A stretch of 64,000 nt of DNA from assembly GCA_041392855.1 (NCBI GenBank), contig JAWKLD010000001.1, positions 1,722,001-1,786,000 on the forward strand, in the 5' to 3' direction. The notes below the pieces were generated by a model, which saw nothing but the letters and a program-made list of their open reading frames with translations, was not told the DNA's origin and did no database searches. Shown here in pieces: positions 42,964 through 51,167 of this stretch; positions within the stretch are counted from its first letter, which is position 1, and each line of letters opens with the position of its first letter. This DNA is from Flavipsychrobacter sp. GTDB taxonomy: Bacteria; Bacteroidota; Bacteroidia; Chitinophagales; Chitinophagaceae. The translations under genes and the position numbers were made by a program.

Positions 42964-44451
42964 ATGAAAAAGACCACCCTGTTACTCGCTATTTTAATTG
43001 CTGCTACAGGTTCTTTTGCACAATATCAGCTAGAGAAAGTGCCTATAACAGACAACAAAAAGCTAGATCATTTTATGACTGGCTGCGCTACAGATGGTGA
43101 CAAGTTTATTTTCTCTGCTACAGATCGAAAACCAGGCATAAGAAACCAAAAGCTTTACTACCATAACGGATATAGTGATATAGAGGCAGTACCGGAAAGC
43201 ATAATGAATGGTGTAACACCAGGCTTAGTTTATGCACAAGGATACAAAGGCAGTATTTTCTTCGGAGGTTATAAAGGTGGAACTGATGGACTGTATACAT
43301 GGGATGGGTATACCCCTGTAAGGAAGATTGCTGATGTAGGCATTCATCTAATGACATACATGAACAACTGCTTTGTTGATGACAAGATGTACTTCTTTGG
43401 AAGAGGTGTTGGAGAAAGGGTAACCTATTTGTACGAGATAGATTTAAAAACTAACAAACTGAATAAACTAACTGACGACAAATATAATGTAGATGGCGTG
43501 ATAGCGCATGAAGGGAATGTATACTTTTTTGATGTTAATAAAAGAGAATACATCAACTGCTATAACATAGCCAATAAGACAATAACCCAAATTAGCACTG
43601 GCATTAAAGAGCAGTTGGTAAAAAGAGGATATGGGATTCACTCTGCCGTATCTGCCGGAGGTTATTTATACCTTGTCATATATACCGAAGAGCTGGGCTA
43701 TGAACTATATGAGTGCGATGGTAAAAGCATACAATTAGTAAAAAACTTATCTCCGTATAACAATGATGGAGTATCGCAAGGGCTTATCAACTATAACAAT
43801 AAAGTATACTTTGCAGGAAACGAAACAGGAGAAGAAGTATATCACCTTTATAACTTTGACCCTATAAGCAAAGAGTTTACACAAGTATTAAAAGAAGGCT
43901 ACTACCCTATGCATTTTTGTGTGAAAAATAATAAGCTATACTTCACAATGAGTGAAGAAGAAAAAGGGACTCAGGTATACGAATACGATGATATAACTAA
44001 TAAGCTTACAAAACTAACTAATAGAGATAGACAAATCGAAGATGGGCAGTTTACACCATGGAAGTTAACGGCCATCCAAAATAAACTATACGTCACAAGT
44101 ACGAGAGGCATAACATATCCCAATAAGTTTCTTGAGATATACACTATTGACCTCCAGCAAGCTAGCACAGGTATCAATCAAAAGAAAATCACCACACTAA
44201 AAGTAACCGCACACCCCAACCCTACTGATAACAACACTACCGTAAACGTAGAAATACCAACGGCAAGCAAGGTGAAACTTATATTAAAAGACATCTCAGG
44301 CAAGCAGGTATACGAGCACCACACTATGGCTACACAACAGCGCCATAGTATAGCCGTACCTATGCAAGAGCTACCTGCGGGGGTATATGTATACCAGCTA
44401 CTCAACGAGAGTAGCCAGTTATTACATAGTGCACAGATAGTAAAAAGATAA
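42964..44451 (+). CDS. T9SS-exported ELWKYDG-type repeat protein
   Basis: The ATG at 42964 (MKKTTLLLAILIAATGSFAQ, a good signal peptide) is preferred over one seven codons upstream. The 495-residue product has repeats such as LYTWDGYTPVRKIADVG, YELYECDGKSIQLVKNLS, YHLYNFDPISKEFTQVLKEG and TQVYEYDDITNKLTKLT, with KVYFAG/KLYFTM strands between them. A T9SS tail is present (AHPNPTDNNTTVNVE...GKQVYEH...PAGVYVYQL). It is more Lys/Glu-rich than its relatives. It lies just upstream of the small gene at 44,520. Function is unknown. Confidence 0.76.
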   Translation: MKKTTLLLAILIAATGSFAQYQLEKVPITDNKKLDHFMTGCATDGDKFIFSATDRKPGIRNQKLYYHNGYSDIEAVPESIMNGVTPGLVYAQGYKGSIFFGGYKGGTDGLYTWDGYTPVRKIADVGIHLMTYMNNCFVDDKMYFFGRGVGERVTYLYEIDLKTNKLNKLTDDKYNVDGVIAHEGNVYFFDVNKREYINCYNIANKTITQISTGIKEQLVKRGYGIHSAVSAGGYLYLVIYTEELGYELYECDGKSIQLVKNLSPYNNDGVSQGLINYNNKVYFAGNETGEEVYHLYNFDPISKEFTQVLKEGYYPMHFCVKNNKLYFTMSEEEKGTQVYEYDDITNKLTKLTNRDRQIEDGQFTPWKLTAIQNKLYVTSTRGITYPNKFLEIYTIDLQQASTGINQKKITTLKVTAHPNPTDNNTTVNVEIPTASKVKLILKDISGKQVYEHHTMATQQRHSIAVPMQELPAGVYVYQLLNESSQLLHSAQIVKR

Positions 44452-44484
44452 GACCGACAGCAAACCAAAAATAGACAACATACG

Positions 44485-44520
44485 TAGGTACTATATATGC
44501 AAAAAAGCATTTAGTACCTA
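44485..44520 (+). promoter_or_regulatory. Palindrome abutting the start of the 74-residue gene
   Basis: TAGGTACTA (44485-44493) and TAGTACCTA (44512-44520) are perfect 9-bp inverted arms. They are extended inside by ATGC/GCAT, and the last base of the right arm is the A of the ATG. It may be an operator, or an RNA hairpin that hides the start codon. A shorter repeat with the same GTACC/GGTAC core lies before the paralogous gene at 47,904. Confidence 0.6.
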
Positions 44521-44744
44521 TGTTACATTATGAGAGTTTTGAGTTGGCTATGCTGCAACTAAAAGGCGATACCTATAAAGAATGGGAGCATCTTTTACCC
44601 TTCATCCCTGCCGATCTTCGATATCGTTATATCAATGCTGTAAAAAAAGGGTTCAGCATGCCTCAGGCTTTCGACCTGGTATTATCCACCACAACTGTGG
44701 CAGACCATAAATTTGAACTATTGCTACAAATGGTAAATAACTGA
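44520..44744 (+). CDS. Small helical protein, paralogue of 47,904
   Basis: A 74-residue protein, MLHYESFELAMLQLKGD..., with the phrase YKEWEHLLPFIPADLRYRYI and KKGFSMPQAFDLVL. Nearly the same pattern appears in the protein at 47,904 (FYKWRHLLPAIPLAHRQRFL, NKGFRLPQAYDFVM), so the two are paralogues. Both are predicted all-helical and soluble. No named family was recognised. The unusual palindrome at its start codon suggests regulated expression. Confidence 0.6.
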   Translation: MLHYESFELAMLQLKGDTYKEWEHLLPFIPADLRYRYINAVKKGFSMPQAFDLVLSTTTVADHKFELLLQMVNN

Positions 44745-44786
44745 TCATAGTGATAGAGTCTATAGTATCGGATATAATGTAAAACG

Positions 44787-45614
44787 CTATAGCTTCTTCT
44801 GTTTTATATTTTTAAAGGGCGATAGCAATAACCAACCCACATGTTCGGTTCGTTCGTCACGTACTTCTTCCAAGCCTATTTCCATTTTCTCTTGAGGCTC
44901 CCTTGTCTTAGTCCTGTAAGTATGGAAGAGTATATCCCATATTGGGAAAACCGCTCCAAAATTACTATCCGTCTCGGGCTGGTAAGAGGAATGGTGTATG
45001 CGATGCAAATCCGGGGTAACAATTATATAACGCAACCAACCATTAAGTTTACGAGGCAAGCATATATTAGCATGCGACCATAATGTCACTAATACATCCA
45101 ACAATTCATAACCCAGAAGCACCCATGGAGACAGTCCAAACAACACAACCATGGGTACACCTACCAAAGTATTGACATAAAACTCTAAGGGATGGAAACG
45201 CACTGTGCTTGACACATCTAACTCTTTGTCTAAATGATGTACTCTATGTATACGCCATAAGAACGGTACACGATGCATCATCCAATGCGTGAAAAAGGAA
45301 ATAAAACCACGCAACAATAAACTTAATACTAGCACTACTACTAACGGCGAGGTTAATTGATTCAATAAACCCCAATGTTGCTCACCTGCAAAGGTGGCAG
45401 CCATAATAAAGTTAACAGGCTGTAACCCCATGAATAATATGTTCAGGATTGTAAGCCCAAAATTAGCTACCCATCGTTGCTTTTTGTGAACGGTATTCAA
45501 GCGCTTAGGTATTGCCCTTTCCAACAGTATAAGTATTGCTAGAGTACCAAAATAAAACCAATACTGATATAGCTCACCATTGGCCAGCAGCCAACTTTTT
45601 ATTTGTTCTTCCAT
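44787..45614 (-). CDS. Sterol desaturase/fatty acid hydroxylase family protein
   Basis: The ATG at 45614 (MEEQIKSWLLANGELYQYW) begins 2 bp after the methyltransferase stop and gives 275 residues. The histidine clusters of the membrane di-iron hydroxylase superfamily are present: H110-x3-H114, H123-x2-HH (HRVHHLD), and HRIHHS near residue 215, with a further His in the region between. Four or so hydrophobic segments surround them (YFGTLAILILLE, FGLTILNILFMG, LVVVLVLSLLL, VLLGYELLDVLVTL). It should hydroxylate or desaturate a lipid in the inner membrane. The substrate is unknown. It is co-transcribed with the methyltransferase and the Spy-like gene. Confidence 0.85.
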   Translation of the reverse strand: MEEQIKSWLLANGELYQYWFYFGTLAILILLERAIPKRLNTVHKKQRWVANFGLTILNILFMGLQPVNFIMAATFAGEQHWGLLNQLTSPLVVVLVLSLLLRGFISFFTHWMMHRVPFLWRIHRVHHLDKELDVSSTVRFHPLEFYVNTLVGVPMVVLFGLSPWVLLGYELLDVLVTLWSHANICLPRKLNGWLRYIIVTPDLHRIHHSSYQPETDSNFGAVFPIWDILFHTYRTKTREPQEKMEIGLEEVRDERTEHVGWLLLSPFKNIKQKKL

Positions 45615-45616
45615 AT

Positions 45617-46237
45617 CTAAACTTTTTTGAAAACACCCTGTACATGAATACAATCAACAGGGCTCATTTTTATGAAACCAAATTGCACATCAGCATACCC
45701 CGCAGCTTGCATATCATGATACATTGCCAAAGCCTCTTGCTTTAATTTCACTTCATCTTTTATCCAATGTGGTTGAAAAAACAAATGCACACTACCTTCT
45801 ATATACAGGAGATGCCTTAGCTGAACAAGTACAGCAACAACATCTCTCCAAAACAAATGCACGTTTATAGCAAACACTACATTATACATTGCCTCTTTGC
45901 TTTGTAGTTGTTCAATAGCAGTTTTTTTGAAAGACACTATGCCCGCTTTCACCTGGCGCTTATTGTTTCTATTAGCCATATCGACCATGAGCGCCGAATG
46001 ATCTATGGCATCTATATGTCCTCCAAAACCAAGTTTGGCTGTAGCTATTCCTTTTACTGCCACACCTGGCCCACAACCTATCTCCAGAACCTGATCTGCA
46101 GGCTGTATATTTAATGCGTCTACAGCTGCCCATATTCTACGGGTATTTTTATAGCGCATACTCCAGCCTACCAGCTTCCCTAAAAAACCTTTTGGATTGC
46201 TAAACTGCATTGTAAGCAATGTCAACATCTTACTCAT
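45617..46237 (-). CDS. SAM-dependent methyltransferase
   Basis: A 206-residue class I methyltransferase. Motif I is VLEIGCGPGVAV (about residues 51-62), followed by an acidic end of strand 2 (HIDAIDHSALMVDMA) and a post-motif segment MYNVVFAINVHLFW. Its start overlaps the previous stop as ATGA (46,234-46,237), and its stop is 2 bp before the next ATG. The pairing with a sterol-desaturase-like gene hints at lipid modification, but the acceptor is not shown. Confidence 0.82.
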   Translation of the reverse strand: MSKMLTLLTMQFSNPKGFLGKLVGWSMRYKNTRRIWAAVDALNIQPADQVLEIGCGPGVAVKGIATAKLGFGGHIDAIDHSALMVDMANRNNKRQVKAGIVSFKKTAIEQLQSKEAMYNVVFAINVHLFWRDVVAVLVQLRHLLYIEGSVHLFFQPHWIKDEVKLKQEALAMYHDMQAAGYADVQFGFIKMSPVDCIHVQGVFKKV

Positions 46238-46674
46238 CTTCTAGCAGTATGTTTAGCTCTTCTGCTTGCCATGAGCTTATTCATCTTCTGGCGTTGCTGG
46301 GGAGTAAGCACAGTATGTATTGCAACCATATTTGCTATCATCTGCTGCCTTGCAGTACTATATTCTCTTTCTTTACTTTCAAAGTATCTATTAAGCTCTT
46401 CTTGATCGAAGAAGGTATTAGATAGTTGCTGCATCATTTTTTGCTCCAACTCCTCGTGTAGCAAGTTCATTTTATTTCGCGTTATCTCCAGCTCTTTTAG
46501 TGAAGACAGAATGGTAGTTTTTTGAACTTCTGTAAGGTCCAACTTACGTTCCATATGCTTTACCATATCTACCGCACTATGTCCACCACTGCGTTGATGC
46601 CTACCCCCTCTAAAGGACATAATAATAATAGCTACCAGTAGTAGTACACCTGCCGTAACAAATACTTTAGTCAT
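46234..46674 (-). CDS. Spy/CpxP-like periplasmic protein
   Basis: A 146-residue protein with an N-terminal membrane anchor or signal (VFVTAGVLLLVAIIIMSF) and an extended helical body. It has both LTxxQ-type motifs of the Spy/CpxP family: LTEVQKTTIL (about residue 48) and LTPQQRQKMNKL (about 124). The N-terminus after the anchor has a Gly/His/Arg-rich segment (RGGRHQRSGGHS), as in metal- or stress-related members. The family contains periplasmic chaperones and metal-stress sensors. It leads the operon with the methyltransferase. Confidence 0.75.
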   Translation of the reverse strand: MTKVFVTAGVLLLVAIIIMSFRGGRHQRSGGHSAVDMVKHMERKLDLTEVQKTTILSSLKELEITRNKMNLLHEELEQKMMQQLSNTFFDQEELNRYFESKEREYSTARQQMIANMVAIHTVLTPQQRQKMNKLMASRRAKHTARR

Positions 46675-46777
46675 TTTCTATTAGTTTTTCAGCTCAATCA
46701 ATATTGATTGTAACACAAAACTATTGCGACAATTACGGTTTAAATAACCAACAAAAACGAATTAATAACCCGAAACG

Positions 46778-47755
46778 TTATTTTTTACTAAATGCCTTAG
46801 GGGTGAAATTGTATATTTTTTTGAACGCAGTGGCAAAGTGACTGAGATTATCATACCCTACCGACATACCTGCTTCTGCTACAGTACAGTTGGTTTCTTC
46901 GAGTAGTCGACGCGCCTCGCGCATTTTTATATAGAGCACATATTGGTATATACTCTTACCATATACCTGCTTAAAGAGTTGCTGTAGTTTGGTAACACCC
47001 ATACCTGCAGTTCTTGCTAGCTCTGCCACTGTTGGAGGTGCTACAAAAGACTCGTGCAATATTCGCTGCACTTCAAAAAGCTGTTGCAGATCATCGTTAT
47101 GAATACTTAGTGTATCAATACCTAAAAGCCGCTCGTTGATCTTAGCAAAGCAACGATCCATTAGCTCATATGCTGCTGCCGACAAACTCAAACGAGAAGG
47201 TAATTGATGTCTCATACGCTGCATAAGCAAATTGGCATATTCTTGTAGCACAGGTGTTAGCTCTTCGAAAAAGAAAAAAGGTTTACCGTTTGACAATTGC
47301 TCTTTTATGGATGCCCTACTCTTATCAATATGTGCTTTGAGCCAATTGCCCGATGCTGAAATGGTAAGTGCCAGTATTCGTTTATTCTTATCGTAATGAT
47401 ATTTGGTATCTATATGTGGAGAAGGAAAGAAAACTGCATGTTTAGTATAGCTACCTATGTTAAGCACTTCACCAGCTATTTCTTGCTCGCCAGCCTTGTG
47501 CAACATGTAGAACATAATAGGATAATAATCTACATCTTTTGTGGCTGTACGCGTAAGCGTCAATTCTTTTTTAAGAGTCACATCCAACAAGGTTACATAC
47601 AATTCCTCTTCCAGTTGCAACTGCTGTAAGTACCCTTTCCCTAATGAAGAAGGAATAACAACCTTTCCATTTCTTGGCTTTACACCTAGCTGCTCTGCCA
47701 TATGATTGAGCCAATATTTAGGCTGCATGGCTCTGAACTGTAGTTCCATAAACAT
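46778..47755 (-). CDS. AraC-family transcriptional regulator
   Basis: The preferred start is the ATG at 47755 (or 47749, MELQFRAMQPKY); a longer frame upstream has no support. About 325 residues. The C-terminal 100 residues form the double helix-turn-helix of AraC/XylS regulators (VQRILHESFVAPPTVAELA..., KMREARRLLEETNCTVAEAG, SHFATAFKKIYNFTPKAF). The N-terminal two thirds are an unassigned sensor domain. It is divergent from the small gene at 47,904, and the 148-bp gap holds three phased GTTAA repeats that could be its binding site. Confidence 0.88.
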   Translation of the reverse strand: MFMELQFRAMQPKYWLNHMAEQLGVKPRNGKVVIPSSLGKGYLQQLQLEEELYVTLLDVTLKKELTLTRTATKDVDYYPIMFYMLHKAGEQEIAGEVLNIGSYTKHAVFFPSPHIDTKYHYDKNKRILALTISASGNWLKAHIDKSRASIKEQLSNGKPFFFFEELTPVLQEYANLLMQRMRHQLPSRLSLSAAAYELMDRCFAKINERLLGIDTLSIHNDDLQQLFEVQRILHESFVAPPTVAELARTAGMGVTKLQQLFKQVYGKSIYQYVLYIKMREARRLLEETNCTVAEAGMSVGYDNLSHFATAFKKIYNFTPKAFSKK

Positions 47756-47823
47756 AAAGATAGTGCTATTATAGCTATCTAACCACTTAGCACATAGCAC
47801 TTTAGCACATGATTTGGCATTAG

Positions 47824-47850
47824 TTAACCGATTGTTAACGGTTGTTAATT
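47824..47850. promoter_or_regulatory. Three phased GTTAA[CT] repeats between divergent genes
   Basis: GTTAAC at 47824 and 47835 and GTTAAT at 47845 are spaced 11 and 10 bp apart, about one helical turn. They lie midway between the AraC-family gene and the small gene at 47,904. Direct repeats on one helix face are the usual operator form for this family, so this is a plausible site for the adjacent regulator. Confidence 0.5.
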
Positions 47851-47871
47851 TTTGGGCAAGTAGTATTGATG

Positions 47872-47886
47872 TACCTACTTTGGTAC
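47872..47886 (+). promoter_or_regulatory. GTACC/GGTAC inverted repeat before the 94-residue gene
   Basis: GTACC (47872-47876) and GGTAC (47882-47886) flank a five-base spacer 17 bp before the ATG at 47904. The core matches the palindrome at the start of the paralogous gene at 44,520 (GGTACTA/TAGTACC). Confidence 0.45.
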
Positions 47887-47903
47887 TAACAAAAACAAAG
47901 CAA

Positions 47904-48188
47904 ATGTTACAATACGAGGATTTTGAGAGCAACATACTGGCAATTACAGGTTCTTTATTTTACAAGTGGAGACACCTTTTACCCGCTATTCCTTTAGCGC
48001 ACAGACAGCGCTTTTTGCTAGCAATAAATAAAGGGTTTCGTCTACCACAAGCCTACGACTTTGTAATGACCAGCCAAACAATACATGATGATGAGTTTGA
48101 AGATTTTCTTCGTCAAGCTTATCTAATACAGATCAACGATACTAACGAGCCTTGCGTATTTGCTGATGCATTACTCATTGCTTCTTAA
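47904..48188 (+). CDS. Small helical protein, paralogue of 44,520
   Basis: The ATG at 47904 gives 94 residues (MLQYEDFESNILAITGS...). An upstream extension would overlap the divergent regulator's control region. The conserved core FYKWRHLLPAIPLAHRQRFL / INKGFRLPQAYDFVM matches the 44,520 protein. The tail (QINDTNEPCVFADALLIAS) is extra. It is divergent from the AraC-family gene, which may control it. No family name is known to me. Confidence 0.62.
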   Translation: MLQYEDFESNILAITGSLFYKWRHLLPAIPLAHRQRFLLAINKGFRLPQAYDFVMTSQTIHDDEFEDFLRQAYLIQINDTNEPCVFADALLIAS

Positions 48189-48219
48189 ATAAACTCTTAC
48201 TTACTAATTACATTAAAAA

Positions 48220-48249
48220 AGCACTAGCTGTTTCTATACAGCTAGTGCT
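48220..48249 (+). terminator. 11-bp hairpin after the 94-residue gene
   Basis: AGCACTAGCTG (48220-48230) and CAGCTAGTGCT (48239-48249) form a perfect 11-bp stem with an 8-base loop. A T-run is not obvious downstream, but a second hairpin with T-run follows at 48,326. Confidence 0.65.
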
Positions 48250-48325
48250 ATAACATAATCTTTAAAAAGTATACGGAAAAGCCAGCCCCGTTCTCACAAT
48301 CACATAAGGGACTATAAACTATTCG

Positions 48326-48357
48326 AAGCTAAGACTTTCCAGTCTTGGCTTTTTTTA
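48326..48357 (+). terminator. Hairpin with T-run
   Basis: AAGCT-AAGACT, loop TTCC, AGTCTT-GGCT, then seven T. One G-U pair is needed. It lies just before the stop of the convergent YD-repeat gene. Confidence 0.75.
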
Positions 48358-49662
48358 TTTTATGATCACAAATTGCTTACTCTCTATAGCTGCTCCTGCG
48401 TGCAACTCCAAGTAATAATTACCCGCTGCCAATGCTGAGGTATTTATCTGCTTTTGATACGGAGTGTTTACCTGCTCGGTCCACTGCTCTACTACTTGGC
48501 CTTGCATATTCATAATGCGCCCTTGTAGCAAAACATTCGATGCCGTCTTCCAAGAGATAGACAACACATGGTTTGCAGGATTAGGATACAACAACAATTC
48601 ATTTTTAGCTGCAGCAACAGCCTTTACAGCAACAGGCCAGTACTGCTCGTACTTGTATCTTGTTTTTTCCTTCTTGGCAATACTGCCCGATACATAGTAG
48701 GTAGTTTCTACCTCTTCTACCCTGCCATACGAGGTATAGCTTATTGTTACCAACTGGCTATCTAGTGTCTGGTTGTTGGTTCTATGTCTTTTCCAGTATA
48801 GGGCACTCACCAGCTGCCCGCTACCATTGTAGGTATAGGTGCGCTGCTCATGATCTCTGGTAAGCGTAGGCAGGTAGTAGGTTTGTATACTATCTATTGC
48901 TAGCTGTCCCATACCATTATAATGGTAATACCTTCTACTTACCAACTCTAACTTGCCACCTGTACCTGTAAGAGAACTATAGGTGCGCAGGTCGGTCATC
49001 TTCCCCGAGCCATTAAACATGCGTTCTATGGTAAACTGAGTTTCCCACCAGCCATTGTCGTAGTACAAGCCACTATCGGCTATGGGGTTGTTGTTGGCAT
49101 CGTACTTATAGAAGTACCAGAAGGTGGGTGTAAGGCTGGAGCCTACTCCCATGTTGTGGCTTGTTTCCTTGAAGGAAACATTGCCTTGACCGTCGTAAGC
49201 GAAGGAGTCTCTGGTAACCTCCATCATGTTACTTCCCAAATTGGTGTAGGTCGATTTTCGATACAGTTTGTTGCTGTTGTAATACAGGGTATCCCAGGTC
49301 TGTACCGACCAATTGCTACTGGCAGTATTGTAGCCAAAATGTGCTGCCGCCCATAGTGTATTGTTGCTGTGATACACACGGGTACTTTTGTCGCTTGGTT
49401 TCAACGAGTTGGCATCTCGTTGATATACTATCATCTCATCATAGTCGATAGTATCGTTGTCAACACTGCTACCTCTTCCAGCAGTAGGGCTATAGCTGTA
49501 GGTGGTAGAGTCTTGTGTAATGTAGCTACTAGTACTTGTTGCCGGAGTATCTGTTTGGTTCACTACTTCAATGAGGCGCCATTGCTGGGCTTCGGCAGTC
49601 GTAGCGTGAAACAGTAGAGCAAAAGAGAGGGCTGCTCGGCTTAGTAATTGTAGTTTTTTCAC
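48355..49662 (-). CDS. T9SS YD-repeat-like protein, copy 2
   Basis: A GTG at 49662 (reading MKKLQLLSRAALSFALLF...) gives 435 residues with a typical signal peptide before QQWRLIE. A longer frame upstream would add an atypical N-terminus. The repeats are YD-like (FAYDGQGNVSFKETS, YKYDANNNPIADSGL, YHYNGMGQLAIDSIQ, YTYNGSGQLVSALYW) and it has a T9SS tail (LYPNPANHVLSISWK...AAGNYYLELH). It belongs to a run of four such genes in a row on the minus strand. Confidence 0.8.
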   Translation of the reverse strand: MKKLQLLSRAALSFALLFHATTAEAQQWRLIEVVNQTDTPATSTSSYITQDSTTYSYSPTAGRGSSVDNDTIDYDEMIVYQRDANSLKPSDKSTRVYHSNNTLWAAAHFGYNTASSNWSVQTWDTLYYNSNKLYRKSTYTNLGSNMMEVTRDSFAYDGQGNVSFKETSHNMGVGSSLTPTFWYFYKYDANNNPIADSGLYYDNGWWETQFTIERMFNGSGKMTDLRTYSSLTGTGGKLELVSRRYYHYNGMGQLAIDSIQTYYLPTLTRDHEQRTYTYNGSGQLVSALYWKRHRTNNQTLDSQLVTISYTSYGRVEEVETTYYVSGSIAKKEKTRYKYEQYWPVAVKAVAAAKNELLLYPNPANHVLSISWKTASNVLLQGRIMNMQGQVVEQWTEQVNTPYQKQINTSALAAGNYYLELHAGAAIESKQFVIIK

Positions 49663-49779
49663 GACTGTATATTTTTTAACACAATAAATATACACCTCCC
49701 ATATATAAGTAGATAACGCGTAACAAAAGATGACCACAGGATGACCAAATACTACTTGTCGATCATAGTTTCTTAGTAG

Positions 49780-51105
49780 CTATTTTGCTACTACAAACTG
49801 CTTATGGTATGTGCCTACCCGCGTACGCAACACCAGGTAGTAGTTGCCCGATGCCAAGTTAGCTATGTCTATTTTTTTTGAGTACCAATAAGCGCCATAA
49901 TATGGCTTTGCTTTTTCTTCCCACTGTAGCAGCGTTCGCCCATTCATGTCTATGATATGCCCTTGTATATTTTCCGCATCAGCATAGTGCCAATAAATTT
50001 GAAGCATATTGCTAGCTGGTATTGGCGATAAACTCAAGCCTGTATTTCGGGGCGGCCCTTGAGACTCGTTGGGCACTTCCAGTGGCCAATAGTGCTCGTA
50101 GTCATACTTGGTTGTTTCTGTATAGTAAATGCTATTGTCAGAAGCATTAATCACTCGCTTCTCTATTTTGTCGATACGACCAAAAGAGGTGTAGGTATAA
50201 GTAGTTATTTCTGTTTGCCATAGCTGTTGGGGATAAGGGCCTTGGTATTTTTTAAATGTATCGGTAGCCAATCTGCCTGCAGCATCGTATGTATAGCTGT
50301 GTATATTTTGCGATAAAATAACGTTTGGAGGATAGAAAGTTTGTAAACTATCGCCCGCCAGCTGCCCCTGTGCATTGTAGTAGTAATAGTTTCTTTGATT
50401 CAACTTATTGTTAGGAGTATCTATAGAATAACGTACTTTTTCTATTAGTTTCCCTTGAGCATCGTACACGCTGGCATTTTGCGCCCCGGGTAAAAATGTA
50501 ACCACAGACAAGTACATATATGACATGCTATCTAGCAATAGCTGATCCGCACTATTATAAGTGTAGTAGTGCTTTGTATCAGTGACAATCGCAAAATTAC
50601 TCCCTGCGCTTTTCCCCGTAAAGTAAGACCTCACCTGCCCATTGGCATTATACTCATAAATATCATGACTTAAAGGCTTCATCCCAAACCCATTCACGAT
50701 ACGGTAATATATTCTTCGCATTACCTTACCAGAGCTATAGGTAGCGGTGTCAGTACTGATGAGGCCCCAATTATTATTAAGACCATCGTTCGCATAGTGT
50801 GCCCGCGTTACTAGCTGGTCGTCGTTGTTGTAGGTATAGAAGTTGGCATAGGTTATTTGAGGAGCATTGCTACCTAGTAGGTTATATTTCCTTTCCCAGT
50901 CGCACTTTATGGTATCGTTGAGCAAGGAGCTACCTCTCTGCTTATTATAATCGTACTGATAAATAGTAGAGTCGTGCACATTGTTCTGCAAACCTGCTGT
51001 GTAAATTTTTTCATACACTTTTTTAACCACCCGCCATTGTTGTGCGTGCGCAGTACTAAATGAAATAAAACACAATAATACTAGTAGCCATGTAGATCTT
51101 TGCAT
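49780..51105 (-). CDS. T9SS YD-repeat-like protein, copy 3
   Basis: A 441-residue paralogue with the signal peptide MQRSTWLLVLLCFISFSTAHA, then QQWRVVK. Repeats include YEYNANGQVRSYFTG, YTYNSADQLLLDSMS, YYYNAQGQLAGDSLQ and YTYDAAGRLATDTFK. The tail is of T9SS type (LSPIPASNMLQIYWH...ASGNYYLVLR). The spacing to its neighbours (117 and 62 bp) allows separate promoters. Function is unknown. Confidence 0.8.
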   Translation of the reverse strand: MQRSTWLLVLLCFISFSTAHAQQWRVVKKVYEKIYTAGLQNNVHDSTIYQYDYNKQRGSSLLNDTIKCDWERKYNLLGSNAPQITYANFYTYNNDDQLVTRAHYANDGLNNNWGLISTDTATYSSGKVMRRIYYRIVNGFGMKPLSHDIYEYNANGQVRSYFTGKSAGSNFAIVTDTKHYYTYNSADQLLLDSMSYMYLSVVTFLPGAQNASVYDAQGKLIEKVRYSIDTPNNKLNQRNYYYYNAQGQLAGDSLQTFYPPNVILSQNIHSYTYDAAGRLATDTFKKYQGPYPQQLWQTEITTYTYTSFGRIDKIEKRVINASDNSIYYTETTKYDYEHYWPLEVPNESQGPPRNTGLSLSPIPASNMLQIYWHYADAENIQGHIIDMNGRTLLQWEEKAKPYYGAYWYSKKIDIANLASGNYYLVLRTRVGTYHKQFVVAK

Positions 51106-51167
51106 GAGGTAGGGGTTTTAGTATATCTATATAAATATACACCCTTTACTATGAAATGGTTGGGTAA

